A stretch of 64,000 nt of DNA from Sphingomonas sp. HMP9 (GCF_013374115.1 NZ_AP022673.1:1578501-1642500); one strand, 5' to 3'. Shown: positions 17,990 to 28,408, numbered from the stretch's first letter. A program made the numbers and translations. The notes: a model not told the origin generated them from the letters alone.

Positions 17990-18065
17990 TTCCCCCGCGA
18001 AGGCGGGGGCCCAGGGTACCAGGCGCTATCGGTACTTAGCTGGGCCCCCGCGTCCGCGGGGGAAC
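17990..18065. repeat. family C palindromic element (copy C2)
   Basis: Arms GTTCCCCCGCGAAGGCGGGG and CCCCCGCGTCCGCGGGGGAAC with a central AGCTGGGCC-type segment. It follows copy B1 after 33 bp and completes the alaS-side gap. Its right half is nearly identical to the copy at 56818. Confidence 0.9.
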
Positions 18066-18099
18066 GGCACGGAGCAGAAAGCCCGTCAGCCGTCAGCCG

Positions 18100-20742
18100 T
18101 CAGCCCGCCAGCGCCGCCCGCACCGCGGCCACCGCATCCGCCGCCTTGTCCCCATCAGGGCCACCGCCCTGCGCCATGTCGGGCCGGCCACCGCCGCCCT
18201 GCCCGCCGAGTGTCGCGACCGCGATCTTCAGCAGGTCCACCGCATTGTGGCTCGCGACCAGATCCGCGGTCACGCCAACCGCGACCGAAGCGCGATCGTC
18301 GTTGATCGCAACGAGCATCGCTATCCCCGACCCCAGCCGCTGCTTGGCCTCGTCGACCGCGCCGCGCAGGCCCTTCGCCTCGAAGTCGTTGAGCACCTGG
18401 CCGATGAACGCCACACCGCCGACCTCTTCGGGGCCCGCAGCCTCACCAGCGCTGCCGCCGCTAAGCGCCAGCGCCTTCTTCGCATCGGCGAGCTCGCGTT
18501 CGAGGCGGCGGCGGTCTTCGAGCAACGACGCGACGCGCGCCGGCACCTCATCCGGAGTCGACTTCAACACGGCCGCCGCCTCGCGCAGGCGATCGTCGCG
18601 GCCGGTCAGATAGGCGCGCGCCGCCTCGCCGGTCAGCGCCTCGACGCGACGCACGCCGCTCGACACAGCACCCTCGCCAACCACCTTGAACAGCCCGATA
18701 TCGCCGAGCGCGGTCACGTGCGTGCCGCCGCACAACTCGATCGAATAGCTGCCCTCGTCGGTCGACCCCATCGACACGACGCGGACCTCGTCGCCGTATT
18801 TTTCGCCGAACAGCGCCATCGCGCCCATCGCGATCGCGTCGTCGGGGGTCATCAGCAGCGTCGTCACCGCGCCGTTGCCGCGGACCTGCGCGTTCACGTC
18901 GGCCTCGACCTGCGCGATGTCGGCGGGGGTCATCGCGACCGGCTGCGAGAAGTCGAAGCGCAGGCGGTCGGGCGCGACGAGGCTCCCCTTCTGCGCGACG
19001 TGCGTACCGAGGCGCTCGCGAAGAGCCTCGTGCAGCAGATGCGTCGCCGAATGGTTGGCGCGGATCTGCGCGCGGCGCGCGACGTCGATCTGGAGCTTGA
19101 CGGACTCGCCGACCTTGATGCCGCCCGCATCGACGATCGCATGATGAACGAACACGCGGCCAAGCTGCTTCGACGTCTCGGTAACCGTCGCGCGCAGGCC
19201 AGCGTCGGTGGAGATATGCCCGGCATCGCCGACCTGCCCGCCGCTCTCGCCGTAGAAGGGCGTCTGGTTGACGACGATAGACACCGTATCACCCGTCGTC
19301 GCATGGTCGACGCGCGCACCGTCCTTGACCAGCGCGACGACCTCGCCCTCGCCGGTGTCCGACGCATAGCCGAGGAATTCGGTGCCGCCGGTCTGCTCGA
19401 CGATGTCGAACCAGATATCGTCCGACGCCTTGGCGCCCGAGCCCTTCCAGGCGGCCCGCGCGGCGCGCTTCTGCTCGGCCATCGCGGTGTCGAAACCGTC
19501 CCGATCGACCGAAATGTTGCGTTCGCGCAGCGCGTCCTCGGTCAGGTCGTAGGGAAAACCGAACGTGTCGTAGAGCTTGAACGCGACGTCGCCGGCCAGC
19601 GTGCCGCCGGTCATCTCCGCGGTCGCCTCGTCGAGCAGCTTCAGCCCCTTGTCGAGCGTCTGGCGGAAGCGCGTCTCCTCCTGCTGCAACGTAGCCTCGA
19701 TCAGCGGGCGGGCACGCGACAATTCGGGATAGGCGGCGCCCATCTCGGTGACGAGCGCGGGGACCAGCCGGTGCATCAACGGCTCCTTCGCGCCGAGGAT
19801 ATGCGCGTGGCGCATCGCGCGGCGCATGATCCGGCGCAGCACGTACCCGCGGCCTTCGTTCGCGGGCAGCACGCCGTCCGCGACCAGGAAACCCGCGGTG
19901 CGCAGATGGTCGGCGATCACGCGGTGGCTGGCGGTGTTCGCGCCGTCGGTCGCGGTATGCGTCAGCGCGCCCGACGCTGCGATCAGCGCCTTGAACGTAT
20001 CGGTGTCGTAATTGTCGGTGACGCCCTGCATCACCGCGGCGATGCGCTCGAGCCCCATGCCGGTGTCGATCGAGGGCTTTGGCAGGTTGCCGACGATCTC
20101 GGCATTTTCCTGCTCGTACTGCATGAACACGAGGTTCCATATCTCGACGAAGCGGTCGCCGTCCTCGTTGGGGCTACCGGGAGGGCCGCCGAAGATATGG
20201 TCGCCGTGATCGTAGAAGATTTCCGAGCATGGCCCGCACGGCCCGTTGTCGCCCATCGACCAGAAATTGTCCTTGGTCGGGATGCGAATGATGCGGTGCT
20301 CGGGGAGCCCCGCGATCTTCTTCCAGAGATCGAACGCCTCGTCGTCGGTGTGATAGACGGTCGCGGTCAGCTTATCCGGCGACAGGCCCCATTCCTTGGT
20401 CAACAACGTCCAGGCGTGGGTGATCGCCTGTTCCTTGAAATAATCGCCAAACGAGAAATTGCCGAGCATTTCGAAGAACGTATGGTGCCGCGCGGTGTAG
20501 CCGACATTGTCGAGATCGTTGTGCTTGCCGCCCGCGCGAACGCACTTCTGCGACGAGGTGGCGGTGCTGTACGGCCGCGATTCGAGCCCGGTGAAGACGT
20601 TCTTGAACGGCACCATCCCCGCATTGACGAACATCAGCGTCGGGTCGTTCTGCGGCACGAGCGGCGCGGAGGGCACGATCTGGTGCCCCTGCGAACCGAA
20701 ATAGTCGAGGAAGCCGCGGCGGATGTCGTTGGTCGATGTCAT
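18100..20742 (-). CDS. alaS: alanyl-tRNA synthetase
   Basis: An 880-residue class II synthetase that charges tRNA-Ala. N-terminal catalytic motifs include [13 protein letters not shown] and [13 protein letters not shown], and [12 protein letters not shown]. The editing domain has the zinc-binding NHSATHLLH and CGGTHV. The C-terminal coiled-coil and Gly-rich oligomerisation region ends in [13 protein letters not shown] and DKAADAV. All expected parts are intact and length matches the family. It is monocistronic here; palindromic elements flank it on both sides. Confidence 0.98.
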   Translation of the reverse strand: MTSTNDIRRGFLDYFGSQGHQIVPSAPLVPQNDPTLMFVNAGMVPFKNVFTGLESRPYSTATSSQKCVRAGGKHNDLDNVGYTARHHTFFEMLGNFSFGDYFKEQAITHAWTLLTKEWGLSPDKLTATVYHTDDEAFDLWKKIAGLPEHRIIRIPTKDNFWSMGDNGPCGPCSEIFYDHGDHIFGGPPGSPNEDGDRFVEIWNLVFMQYEQENAEIVGNLPKPSIDTGMGLERIAAVMQGVTDNYDTDTFKALIAASGALTHTATDGANTASHRVIADHLRTAGFLVADGVLPANEGRGYVLRRIMRRAMRHAHILGAKEPLMHRLVPALVTEMGAAYPELSRARPLIEATLQQEETRFRQTLDKGLKLLDEATAEMTGGTLAGDVAFKLYDTFGFPYDLTEDALRERNISVDRDGFDTAMAEQKRAARAAWKGSGAKASDDIWFDIVEQTGGTEFLGYASDTGEGEVVALVKDGARVDHATTGDTVSIVVNQTPFYGESGGQVGDAGHISTDAGLRATVTETSKQLGRVFVHHAIVDAGGIKVGESVKLQIDVARRAQIRANHSATHLLHEALRERLGTHVAQKGSLVAPDRLRFDFSQPVAMTPADIAQVEADVNAQVRGNGAVTTLLMTPDDAIAMGAMALFGEKYGDEVRVVSMGSTDEGSYSIELCGGTHVTALGDIGLFKVVGEGAVSSGVRRVEALTGEAARAYLTGRDDRLREAAAVLKSTPDEVPARVASLLEDRRRLERELADAKKALALSGGSAGEAAGPEEVGGVAFIGQVLNDFEAKGLRGAVDEAKQRLGSGIAMLVAINDDRASVAVGVTADLVASHNAVDLLKIAVATLGGQGGGGRPDMAQGGGPDGDKAADAVAAVRAALAG

Positions 20743-20850
20743 CGCCGGGACTTAGGCGAGCGCGGCGGTTCGCTCAAGTAGAGGTGTGTGGGGGGCGTGA
20801 GCGCCCGCCGTCGCGGGAGAACAGGGAAGTGCTGCCGTTCGGTAGAGGCC

Positions 20851-20955
20851 CCCACCCCGGCGAAGGCCGGGGCCCAGTTGGGGGACGGCACTAACGAAGG
20901 ATCGCGATCCGTTATTTCCACCTTTCCAACTGGACCCCGGCCTTCGCCGGGGTGG
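20851..20955. repeat. family B palindromic element (copy B2)
   Basis: Arms CCCACCCCGGCGAAGGCCGG and CCGGCCTTCGCCGGGGTGG with inner GGCCCAGTTGGG and CCAACTGGACC. It lies just upstream of alaS and downstream of the M24 peptidase gene. The rest of 20743-21009 shows no gene. Confidence 0.9.
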
Positions 20956-21009
20956 TGGCGTTGGTGGGGTGGCGGCGGTAGTGGCGGTGGCGCTGTTCAT
21001 GGGGCGTGC

Positions 21010-22278
21010 CTAGCCCATCGGCGCGTCGATCGATCTAGGCGGTTCGCTGAACCACCGCGGCCCGGCGTCGGTCATGTGGAAGCAGTCCTCGATCCGGACG
21101 CCGTACTTGCCCGGCGTGTAGATCCCCGGTTCGTCCGAGAAGCACATCCCCGCCGCCAGCCTAGTCGTCTCGCCGTGGACGAAGTTGACGGGTTCGTGGC
21201 CGTCCATGCCGATCCCGTGCCCGGTGCGGTGCGACAGGCCGGGGAGTGTGTAGCCCGGACCATAGCCGAGCGTATCGTAATACCGCCGGACCGCATCATC
21301 GACGCTGCCCGCGGTCGCGCCGATCCGGGCAGCGGCGAAGGCGACCTGCTGGCCGCGCGCAACCTGATCCCAGGTCTTGCGCTGGTCGGCGGTCGCGGCG
21401 CCGTGCACCCAGGTGCGCGAGACGTCGGACTGATAGCCCTGCACGGTGCAGCCGCAGTCCATCAGCACGACCTGCCCATCGGCCACGCGGTGGATCTCGC
21501 GGCTGCCGTGCGGATAGGCGGACGCTTCGCCGACCAGCGCCATCGAGAATTCGGGCGCGCCGCCCAGTGCTTTCGTCGCGGCGGTCATCAGCGCGCCGAT
21601 CTGCGGGCCGGTCATGCCCTTCTCGACGCGTGCGTGCGTCCAGCGATACGCGGCGAGCGTGACGTCGGTCGCCGTCTGCATCAGCGCGATCTCGGCGGCC
21701 GTCTTGATCATCCGGCTGGCGCGGACAACGGGATCGGGCGACACGATCCTCGCCCCCGGCAGCACGCGCGCGAGACCGGCATAGGCGAAATAGCGGACGT
21801 CGGCCTCCAGCCCGATCGGCAACGCGGCGAGTTTGCGGTCGCGCAAGAACCCGGCCACGACGCGCAGCGGATCCTCGTCCTCCTGCCACACGCGCACGTC
21901 GGCGGGGACGGCGAGCGTCTCGCGCACCGAGGGCTCCTCGAAGAAGGGCGTGACGATGCACGGCGTTCCCTCGACCGGAATCACCGCCAGCGTCAGCCGC
22001 TCGCTGGTGTGCCAGCGGACGCCGGTGAAGTAGATCATCGACGATCCGGGCTCGATCAGCACCGCACCGATCCCCGCCGCCTTCATCAACGACTGCGCGC
22101 GGACCAGCCGCGCGGCGCGCTCGGTAGCATCGATCGGCTTAGCCGTCCGGGTGATGTCGGACAGCGCGGAAAGGTCTGGTTCGGCGGCGCGCAGGAGTGC
22201 GCTAATGGACAGCAAAGGCGCCGCGGCGGCGAGGCCGAGCAGCGTGCGGCGCGAAGGCGTAAAGGCGGTCATCGACAT
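21010..22278 (-). CDS. M24 family metallopeptidase, Xaa-Pro aminopeptidase-like, Tat-exported
   Basis: A 422-residue protein with an N-terminal SRRTLLGLAAAAPLL twin-arginine type signal, a creatinase-like N domain and a pita-bread catalytic domain. The five metal ligands are recognisable: Asp in VLMDCGC, Asp in YQSDVSRTW, His in TGHGIGMDGHEP, Glu in SDEPGIY and Glu in RIEDCF. Such enzymes remove N-terminal residues before proline; some family members cut other substrates. Two ATG codons at 22278 and 22272 are possible starts. It is divergent from the symporter gene. Confidence 0.85.
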   Translation of the reverse strand: MSMTAFTPSRRTLLGLAAAAPLLSISALLRAAEPDLSALSDITRTAKPIDATERAARLVRAQSLMKAAGIGAVLIEPGSSMIYFTGVRWHTSERLTLAVIPVEGTPCIVTPFFEEPSVRETLAVPADVRVWQEDEDPLRVVAGFLRDRKLAALPIGLEADVRYFAYAGLARVLPGARIVSPDPVVRASRMIKTAAEIALMQTATDVTLAAYRWTHARVEKGMTGPQIGALMTAATKALGGAPEFSMALVGEASAYPHGSREIHRVADGQVVLMDCGCTVQGYQSDVSRTWVHGAATADQRKTWDQVARGQQVAFAAARIGATAGSVDDAVRRYYDTLGYGPGYTLPGLSHRTGHGIGMDGHEPVNFVHGETTRLAAGMCFSDEPGIYTPGKYGVRIEDCFHMTDAGPRWFSEPPRSIDAPMG

Positions 22279-22350
22279 CGCCGGACGATAGGGTGCTTGA
22301 CCCGAGCGCCGCAATCCCCTTCCCTTGCGCACGAAATTCGGGAGCGATTA

Positions 22351-23688
22351 ATGGCCAAGCGGCTAACCTATTACATCTTGCTGGGGCTGGTCGCGGGTCT
22401 GGTCGTCGGCTGGATCGTCAACGCGTCGATCGACGACGGCACCGCAGCCTCGGCCGCGCGGCTGAAGGACATTGCCGGCTATTTCTCGATCGTGACGTCG
22501 CTGTTCCTGCGGCTGATCAAGATGATCATCGCCCCCCTGGTCTTCTCGACGCTGGTCGTCGGCATCGCGCATATGGGCGACACCGGCGCGCTCGGGCGGG
22601 TGGGCTTGCGCAGTCTCGGCTGGTTCGTGTGCGCGTCGCTGTTGTCGCTGACGCTCGGCATGATCCTGGTCAATCTGCTTCACCCGGGCGTCGGCCTCGC
22701 GCTGGCGATCCCGCCGGCCACCGCGTCGAGCGGGGTCGATGCCGCGGCGTTCGATCTCGCCAAGTTCATCGCGCACATCGTACCCGATTCGATGATCGCG
22801 GCGATGGCGGACAACGAGATCCTCCAGATCGTCGTCTTCTCGGTGTTCGTCGGCGTGGCGATCACCGCGGTCGGCGAGAAGGCCGCCCCCCTGGTCAAGG
22901 CGATCGAGGCGCTGGTCGCGGTGATGCTCCAGATCACCAATTACGTGATGCGGTTCGCACCGTTCGCGGTGTTCGCCGCGGTGACCGCGACGCTTGCCGA
23001 GCGCGGCCCGAGCATCCTCGGCGATCTCGGCTATTTCATGCTGTGCTTCTATCTGGGGCTCGCGCTGCTGTGGGCGATGCTGATCGGGATCGCGTTCGTG
23101 CTGATCGGCCCGCGGACTCGGTTGCTAGTGCGCTATATCCGCGATCCGTTGATCCTCGCCTTCTCCGCCGCGTCGTCGGAGGCGGCGTATCCGCGGACGC
23201 TGGAGGCGCTCGACCGGTTCGGCGTGCCGCCGCGGATCGCCAGCTTCGTGCTGCCGCTGGGCTATTCGTTCAATCTCGACGGGTCGATGATGTACATGAC
23301 GTTCGCGTCGCTGTTCATCGCGCAGGCCTATGGCATCCACATGCCGATCGGGCAGCAGATCGCGATGCTGCTCGTGCTGATGGTGACATCGAAGGGGATT
23401 GCGGGCGTGCCGCGTGCGTCGCTGGTGGTGATCGCCGGCACGCTGTCGATGTTCAAGATCCCCGAGGCGGGGATTCTGCTGATCCTCGCGGTCGACCATT
23501 TCCTCGATATGGGGCGCTCAGCGACCAACGTGATCGGCAATGCGGTCGCGGCGACGGTCGTCGCGAAATGGGAGGGCGGGCTCGACGAGCGCGAGCCGGC
23601 CGACCGGGACTTTCCGCATGCACCGACCGGGCATGGGCCCAAGACGAATATCGACAGCTTCGACAAGATCGGGCCGGGTCAGGGTTGA
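22351..23688 (+). CDS. dicarboxylate/amino acid:cation symporter (DAACS family)
   Basis: A 445-residue inner membrane carrier of the GltP/DctA family. The first helix, the re-entrant loop region with AASSEAAYPRTLEAL, the NLDGSMMYMTFASLF motif and the VPRASLVVIAGTL segment match the conserved transport core. It should move C4-dicarboxylates or acidic amino acids with H+ or Na+. The serine-rich loop differs from the usual SSSEATLP, so substrate choice is open. The ATG at 22351 has GGAG 6 bases upstream. Divergent from the M24 peptidase, with which it might share peptide or amino acid metabolism. Confidence 0.9.
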   Translation: MAKRLTYYILLGLVAGLVVGWIVNASIDDGTAASAARLKDIAGYFSIVTSLFLRLIKMIIAPLVFSTLVVGIAHMGDTGALGRVGLRSLGWFVCASLLSLTLGMILVNLLHPGVGLALAIPPATASSGVDAAAFDLAKFIAHIVPDSMIAAMADNEILQIVVFSVFVGVAITAVGEKAAPLVKAIEALVAVMLQITNYVMRFAPFAVFAAVTATLAERGPSILGDLGYFMLCFYLGLALLWAMLIGIAFVLIGPRTRLLVRYIRDPLILAFSAASSEAAYPRTLEALDRFGVPPRIASFVLPLGYSFNLDGSMMYMTFASLFIAQAYGIHMPIGQQIAMLLVLMVTSKGIAGVPRASLVVIAGTLSMFKIPEAGILLILAVDHFLDMGRSATNVIGNAVAATVVAKWEGGLDEREPADRDFPHAPTGHGPKTNIDSFDKIGPGQG

Positions 23689-23710
23689 GGCTGCCAAAGT
23701 TTAACTAACT

Positions 23711-23797
23711 CCGTCATCCCAGCGAAGGCTGGGATCCAGAGCCACAATCGGGCGCGCTGGTGGCTCTGGATCCTGGGTCGAGCCCAGGATGACGGGA
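23711..23797. repeat. palindromic element related to family A
   Basis: Arms CCGTCATCCCAGCGAAGGCT and AGCCCAGGATGACGG, with inner GGATCCAGAGCCAC and GTGGCTCTGGATCC. It fills the gap between the convergent symporter and GST genes and could act as a two-way terminator. Confidence 0.85.
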
Positions 23798-23826
23798 GGT
23801 TAGAGGCGGAGGCGTTACCTAGTAGC

Positions 23827-24462
23827 TCACGCGTATGCGTAGGGGCCGCCCTTCTTGAGCCCGGCCTGATATGCCGGCCGCGCGTGCACCTTGGCGAGCC
23901 ACGCGATCGTTGCTGGGCGGGACTCGTTCATGCCGCCGCGGCTGCGCGCGGCTTCGAGCGGGAAGCTCATCATGATGTCGGCGGCAGTCATCTCATTGCC
24001 GGCGAACCACGGGCGCTGCGCCAGTTCGGATTCGACATAGTCGAGATGGACGTCGATCATCGGCTGGATCTTCTTGACCGCGACCTTGCCCATGATCGGG
24101 ATGCGCGCGAGGACGAGCTTGAGTAGCAGCGGCGGCATCATCGAGCCTTCGGCGTAATGCAGCCAGAAACGGTAGCGCAGCGCGTCAGCGCGGTTCGCGG
24201 GCGCACCGAGTTTGCCGTCCGCTTTGTCGACGAGATATTCGACGATCGCGCCGGTCTCGGCGATGACTTGGCCCCCTTCGACATCGGTGTCCTCGATCAC
24301 CGGCGACTTGCCGAGCGGGTGGACCTTCTTGAGTTCGGGCGGCGCAAGCATGGTCTGCGGGTTCCGCTCGTAGCGCTTGATCTCGTACGGGAGGCCGAGT
24401 TCCTCGAGCATCCACAGGATCCGCTGCGATCGCGAGTTTTCGAGGTGGTGGACGATGATCAT
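23827..24462 (-). CDS. glutathione S-transferase family protein
   Basis: A 211-residue protein with an N-terminal thioredoxin-like domain (IVHHLENSRSQRILWMLEELG, with Ser as the likely glutathione-activating residue, and LGKSPVIED) and a C-terminal all-helical domain with a NEMTAADIMMSFPLEA motif. It would conjugate or reduce electrophiles with glutathione; the substrate is not predictable. It is followed downstream by a palindromic element and is 35 bases from the methyltransferase gene end on the same strand. Confidence 0.9.
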   Translation of the reverse strand: MIIVHHLENSRSQRILWMLEELGLPYEIKRYERNPQTMLAPPELKKVHPLGKSPVIEDTDVEGGQVIAETGAIVEYLVDKADGKLGAPANRADALRYRFWLHYAEGSMMPPLLLKLVLARIPIMGKVAVKKIQPMIDVHLDYVESELAQRPWFAGNEMTAADIMMSFPLEAARSRGGMNESRPATIAWLAKVHARPAYQAGLKKGGPYAYA

Positions 24463-24497
24463 GCTGGCTCCCCTGCTCTTCTATCCCGCCGACGCGC

Positions 24498-25334
24498 TTA
24501 TCCGGCCGCGGTGCGCGCCGTCCAGATCCAGGCGACGGCGGGAAATTCCACCGTGTCGTCGATGCGGTGACGGTCACAGACTTGGGTGAGACGCGCGATG
24601 TAGTGCTCGCGTTCCTCGGGCGCCGAGTCGCGGATCGCGGATGCCGCGGGGCCGATGCGGCGGAAATAGTCGACCGCGTCGGCGACCGGGTCGGGCCCGC
24701 CGCCGGCGCGATAGGCAAAGTCGATGCGGCGCGGCGGTTCTGCATGCCAGCCCGCGTTGGCGAGGATATCGGCGACATGGCCGGGGTCGGCGAACGCGAA
24801 CGGGCCGGGCGCGGTCGTCGCCGGCGCGTCCGCGTCGCCACCGGTAGCGGCAATGGTTTCGGTGGCCCAGCGATTGGCGGCGCGCTCGGCGAAACACGAG
24901 AAGACTAGGGTCGCGTCCGGCGCGGCGGCGGCGGCGAGCGTGGCGAAGGCGGCGACGGGGTCGGCGAAGAACATGACGCCGTGGCGCGAGACGTAGAGAT
25001 CGACCGGGGCGTGGTGCGCAGCGGCGACGGTGATGTCGGCGCATTCGAACTGCGCGTTGGTTTGGTCGCCGGCGCGTTGCCGGGCGGTCTCGATCAGCGT
25101 GGGGGAGAGATCTATCCCGGTGACGGTCGCGTTCGGGAGGGCGTGCGCGGTGGCCATCGTGGTCGCGCCCGCGCCGCAGCCGATGTCGATGACGTTGGCT
25201 GTTTGGGGTGAGGCGGCAGCGAGGATCGCGGCGTTCAGATGCGGCGTGAGGGTGGCAAAGCTGCGATCGGTGCGGCGCCATTCCTCGGCCCAGACGTCGC
25301 CAATCCTGCCAGTCCAGTCAAAGCCTGTGGTCAT
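24498..25334 (-). CDS. class I SAM-dependent methyltransferase
   Basis: A 278-residue protein with the SAM-binding motif I VIDIGCGAGATTMATA, an acidic residue after TGIDLS for ribose binding, and a QFECADITVAAA segment. The rest is a Rossmann-like methyltransferase core with a C-terminal helical extension. No substrate-specific motif is recognised. It is followed 35 bases later by the GST gene on the same strand, so the two may be co-transcribed. The region upstream (25335-26042) is a repeat cluster. Confidence 0.8.
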   Translation of the reverse strand: MTTGFDWTGRIGDVWAEEWRRTDRSFATLTPHLNAAILAAASPQTANVIDIGCGAGATTMATAHALPNATVTGIDLSPTLIETARQRAGDQTNAQFECADITVAAAHHAPVDLYVSRHGVMFFADPVAAFATLAAAAAPDATLVFSCFAERAANRWATETIAATGGDADAPATTAPGPFAFADPGHVADILANAGWHAEPPRRIDFAYRAGGGPDPVADAVDYFRRIGPAASAIRDSAPEEREHYIARLTQVCDRHRIDDTVEFPAVAWIWTARTAAG

Positions 25335-25455
25335 CAGCGGGGCGCTTCATGCTTGGGGTTCGGGGGCGTTGGGGGAGTGAAGTATAGAAAGTATAGACGC
25401 TCGCGCGGGTTCTGCGTCGAGCGATTTCTGCCGCCGCGGTAGTTCGCGCATCGTT

Positions 25456-25507
25456 GTTTCCCCGCGAAGGCGGGGATCCAGTCTGAGCTCCCGCCTTCGC
25501 GGGAGAA
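25456..25507. repeat. short family C-like palindrome (copy C8)
   Basis: A compact version with arms TTCCCCGCGAAGGCGGGGAT and CTCCCGCCTTCGCGGGAGAA. It lies 49 bp before the tandem array at 25557, making a third place where family C and family B sequence are neighbours. Confidence 0.7.
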
Positions 25508-25556
25508 GATCGGAGTGGGAGCGCTGGGATATATTGGCGGTTGCAGCGCACGCCGG

Positions 25557-25911
25557 AACTTGGGTTGTCTGAGCAGTTGATTTGAGAGGCCGTGCCAATT
25601 GAGCCCGGCCTCCGTCCAGGTAGCGCGAGCTTGGAGTGTCGCGGCATTCGATTTGCGAGGCAATCCCGATTGGGCCCCGGCCTCCGCCGGGGTGGTGCGG
25701 ACTCGGGTTGTCATGGCAAGAGATTTTGTAGGCCATCTCAGCGGGGCTAGCCCTCCGCCCGGGTGGCGCGAACTTGGGTTGTCGTGGCAGTTGATTTGAA
25801 AAGCCATCCCAGTTGCGCAGGGTCTCCGCGCTGTTGGCCCGACATTGGGGTGTCGGGGGGCTCGATTTGATAGGCCTTCCCACCTGGGCCCCGGCCTTCG
25901 CCGGGGTGGGG
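25557..25911. repeat. tandem array of about five 71-bp units with family B half elements
   Basis: Units begin near 25557, 25628, 25700, 25771 and 25841. Each has a version of AACTTGGGTTGTC, then TTGATTTGA(G/A)AGGCC, then a family B half arm (CCCCGGCCTCCGCCGGGGTGG or decayed). Spacing is 70-72 bp. Units two and five keep clean B arms; one, three and four are diverged. No credible gene overlaps; apparent open frames are low-complexity repeat translations. The flanks 25335-25455 show nothing clear. Confidence 0.75.
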
Positions 25912-25953
25912 GCGGGTTTGGAGGCGGTGCCGTTCCTCGCACGCCCTCACCCT

Positions 25954-26036
25954 CCCATTGCAAGGGCAATGGGTCCCTCCCTCTCCCCCGAGGGGAGAGG
26001 GTGAAGGGGTCCCCCCGTTTCCTGTCGGGGAGACGG
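25954..26036. terminator. hairpin cluster downstream of recA
   Basis: Three stems lie side by side: CCCATTGC/GCAATGGG at 25954-25973, CCCTCTCCCC/GGGGAGAGGG at 25979-26001, and a CCCGT/ACGGG-based stem near 26012-26036. They directly follow the recA stop (minus strand). They could end recA transcription, though no long T tract follows. Confidence 0.5.
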
Positions 26037-26042
26037 GTGGAC

Positions 26043-27116
<1,074 letters not shown>

Positions 27117-27193
27117 TGATAAGCTCCCATCGCTAAAGCAAGCGCGCGTGCCATTCAACGCGTCAAACGCCATGTATTCTCTTTGTTCTCCTG

Positions 27194-27208
27194 GAACAAG
27201 TGCGGAAC
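27194..27208. promoter_or_regulatory. LexA (SOS) box upstream of recA
   Basis: GAAC, seven bases AAGTGCG, then GAAC on the plus strand, that is GTTC-N7-GTTC reading towards recA. This is the established alphaproteobacterial LexA operator pattern. It is 78 bases from the recA ATG. A second, weaker half-site GAAC occurs near 27187 on the minus strand. The rest of 27209-27430 shows only part of a repeat (about 27285-27316). Confidence 0.85.
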
Positions 27209-27430
27209 ATCGGGTTTGTGCAAAAAGGGCCGGGTTTCGTAGCAGCCACCGAGTTGCATACTCGACATCTGCGGATGCGCTGCATGGTGGATCCCGGAAC
27301 GAGTCCGGGATGACGCGATGGGCTGGGGAAAGTTTGGTCGAGAACGGCTCGGGTTGCTCGGGCATGGGTTCGCAGCGGTCGACTTGATCGGCGCGCTTGA
27401 GATGCGTCCAGGAGGAGCGGTTGCGATCGT

Positions 27431-27464
27431 GGCTCTGGATCCTGACTTTCGTCAGGATGACGGA
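27431..27464. repeat. family A half element overlapping the ispE stop codon
   Basis: GGCTCTGGATCCTGACTTTC followed by GTCAGGATGACGGA, matching the right arm of family A. No left arm is present nearby. On the minus strand its CCG TCA TCC TGA reads as the last codons and stop of ispE. Confidence 0.8.
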
Positions 27465-28408
27465 GCGCAGTGAGAGGTGAACCAGGCGAGCGTCGTGGCG
27501 AGCGTCCACCAGCCGCGGGCTTGTGCGGCGGTTGCGGTGGCGTCCCTGGCTTCGGCGGTCTCGAAAAGGGCGAAGCAGGTGGCGCCGGAGCCGGACATTC
27601 TGGACAGCAGGACGTCGTGCGCCGCGTCGAGCAGCGCGCGGACGTCAGCGATGACCGGGGCCGACGCCAGCGCGGAGGGCTCCAGATCGTTGCGGCCTGC
27701 CGTTGCACGCGTGAGAAGGTCGCCTTCGGGGATCGGACCGCGATCCTGCCCGTCCCAATTCTTGAAGACGGCGGCGGTCGAGACCGCGACGCCGGGATTT
27801 ACCAGGAGAAGCGGCGTGCCGGACAGGCCTTCGAGGTTTGTAAGGGTGTCGCCCTTGCCGGTGCCGAGCGTGGTGCGGTTGGCTAGGCACGCGGGGACGT
27901 CTGCGCCGAGCTTCGCGGCGATGGCGTGCAGGCGCGCATCGGTGGCGGCGATACCGTGGAGGCGCACAAGCGCGCGGAGCGTAGCGGCGGCATCGGCCGA
28001 GCCGCCGCCGATGCCCGAGGCGATGGGGAGGTGCTTTTCCAGCGTTATCGCGTGACGGGCGTTCGGGGCGAAGGCGGCGGTGAAGGCGTCGGCGGCGGCA
28101 GTCACGAGGTTGCCGTACCAAGGGGCATTGCCCACGACCGTGTGTGACGCGCGTGGCGTGTCGTCATTACCCTCCCCCAACTGGGCCCCGGCCTCCGCCG
28201 GGGTAGTGTCGGGGGGAGTCAGGAGCGCAGCGGCGAAAGGGCCGGTGATGGTGAAGCTGTTGGTCTGCGCGGCTTCGACGGTGACGGTGTCGCCATCGGT
28301 GGCGAAGGCGAAGAGCGTTTCGAGCTCGTGATAGCCGTCGGGGCGGCGGTGGCGGACGTGGAGCGCCAGGTTGATCTTCGCAGGCGCGGGTTCGGTGGTG
28401 GCGGGCAT
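27452..28408 (-). CDS. ispE: 4-diphosphocytidyl-2-C-methyl-D-erythritol kinase with in-frame repeat insertion
   Basis: A 318-residue GHMP kinase of the MEP isoprenoid pathway. Motifs: [21 protein letters not shown] at the start, the ATP-binding [15 protein letters not shown], and the C-terminal [12 protein letters not shown]. Relative to family members there is an extra stretch of about 33 residues between GPFAAAL and NLV, including [10 protein letters not shown], the translation of a family B half element. The final residues and stop come from a family A half element. The catalytic motifs are intact, so the enzyme is probably active. The ATG at 28408 is used. Confidence 0.93.
   Translation of the reverse strand: MPATTEPAPAKINLALHVRHRRPDGYHELETLFAFATDGDTVTVEAAQTNSFTITGPFAAALLTPPDTTPAEAGAQLGEGNDDTPRASHTVVGNAPWYGNLVTAAADAFTAAFAPNARHAITLEKHLPIASGIGGGSADAAATLRALVRLHGIAATDARLHAIAAKLGADVPACLANRTTLGTGKGDTLTNLEGLSGTPLLLVNPGVAVSTAAVFKNWDGQDRGPIPEGDLLTRATAGRNDLEPSALASAPVIADVRALLDAAHDVLLSRMSGSGATCFALFETAEARDATATAAQARGWWTLATTLAWFTSHCAPSS
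28120..28222. repeat. family B half element inserted inside ispE
   Basis: CCCAACTGGGCCCCGGCC and CCGCCGGGGTAGTG at 28176-28208 match the right arm of family B. The flanking bases up to about 28120 and 28222 have no counterpart in the expected IspE sequence. The length keeps the reading frame. Confidence 0.75.

Noticed and set aside
18247..20781. An 844-codon plus-strand open frame
   Set aside because: It is the antisense shadow of alaS, with no motif of its own.
25557..25911. CRISPR-like periodic repeat
   Set aside because: The units are contiguous at 70-72 bp and diverged over their whole length. There are no short invariant repeats with unique spacers, and no cas genes are near.
25334..25969. 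Minus-strand frames translating the repeat array into Pro/Arg/Gln-rich repeats
   Set aside because: The peptides are direct translations of the palindromic units and lack start-site signals or conservation signs.
27117..27509. N-terminal extension of RecA
   Set aside because: The frame continues upstream to 27509 but crosses the SOS box and palindromic half elements, and RecA proteins start at the ATG at 27116.
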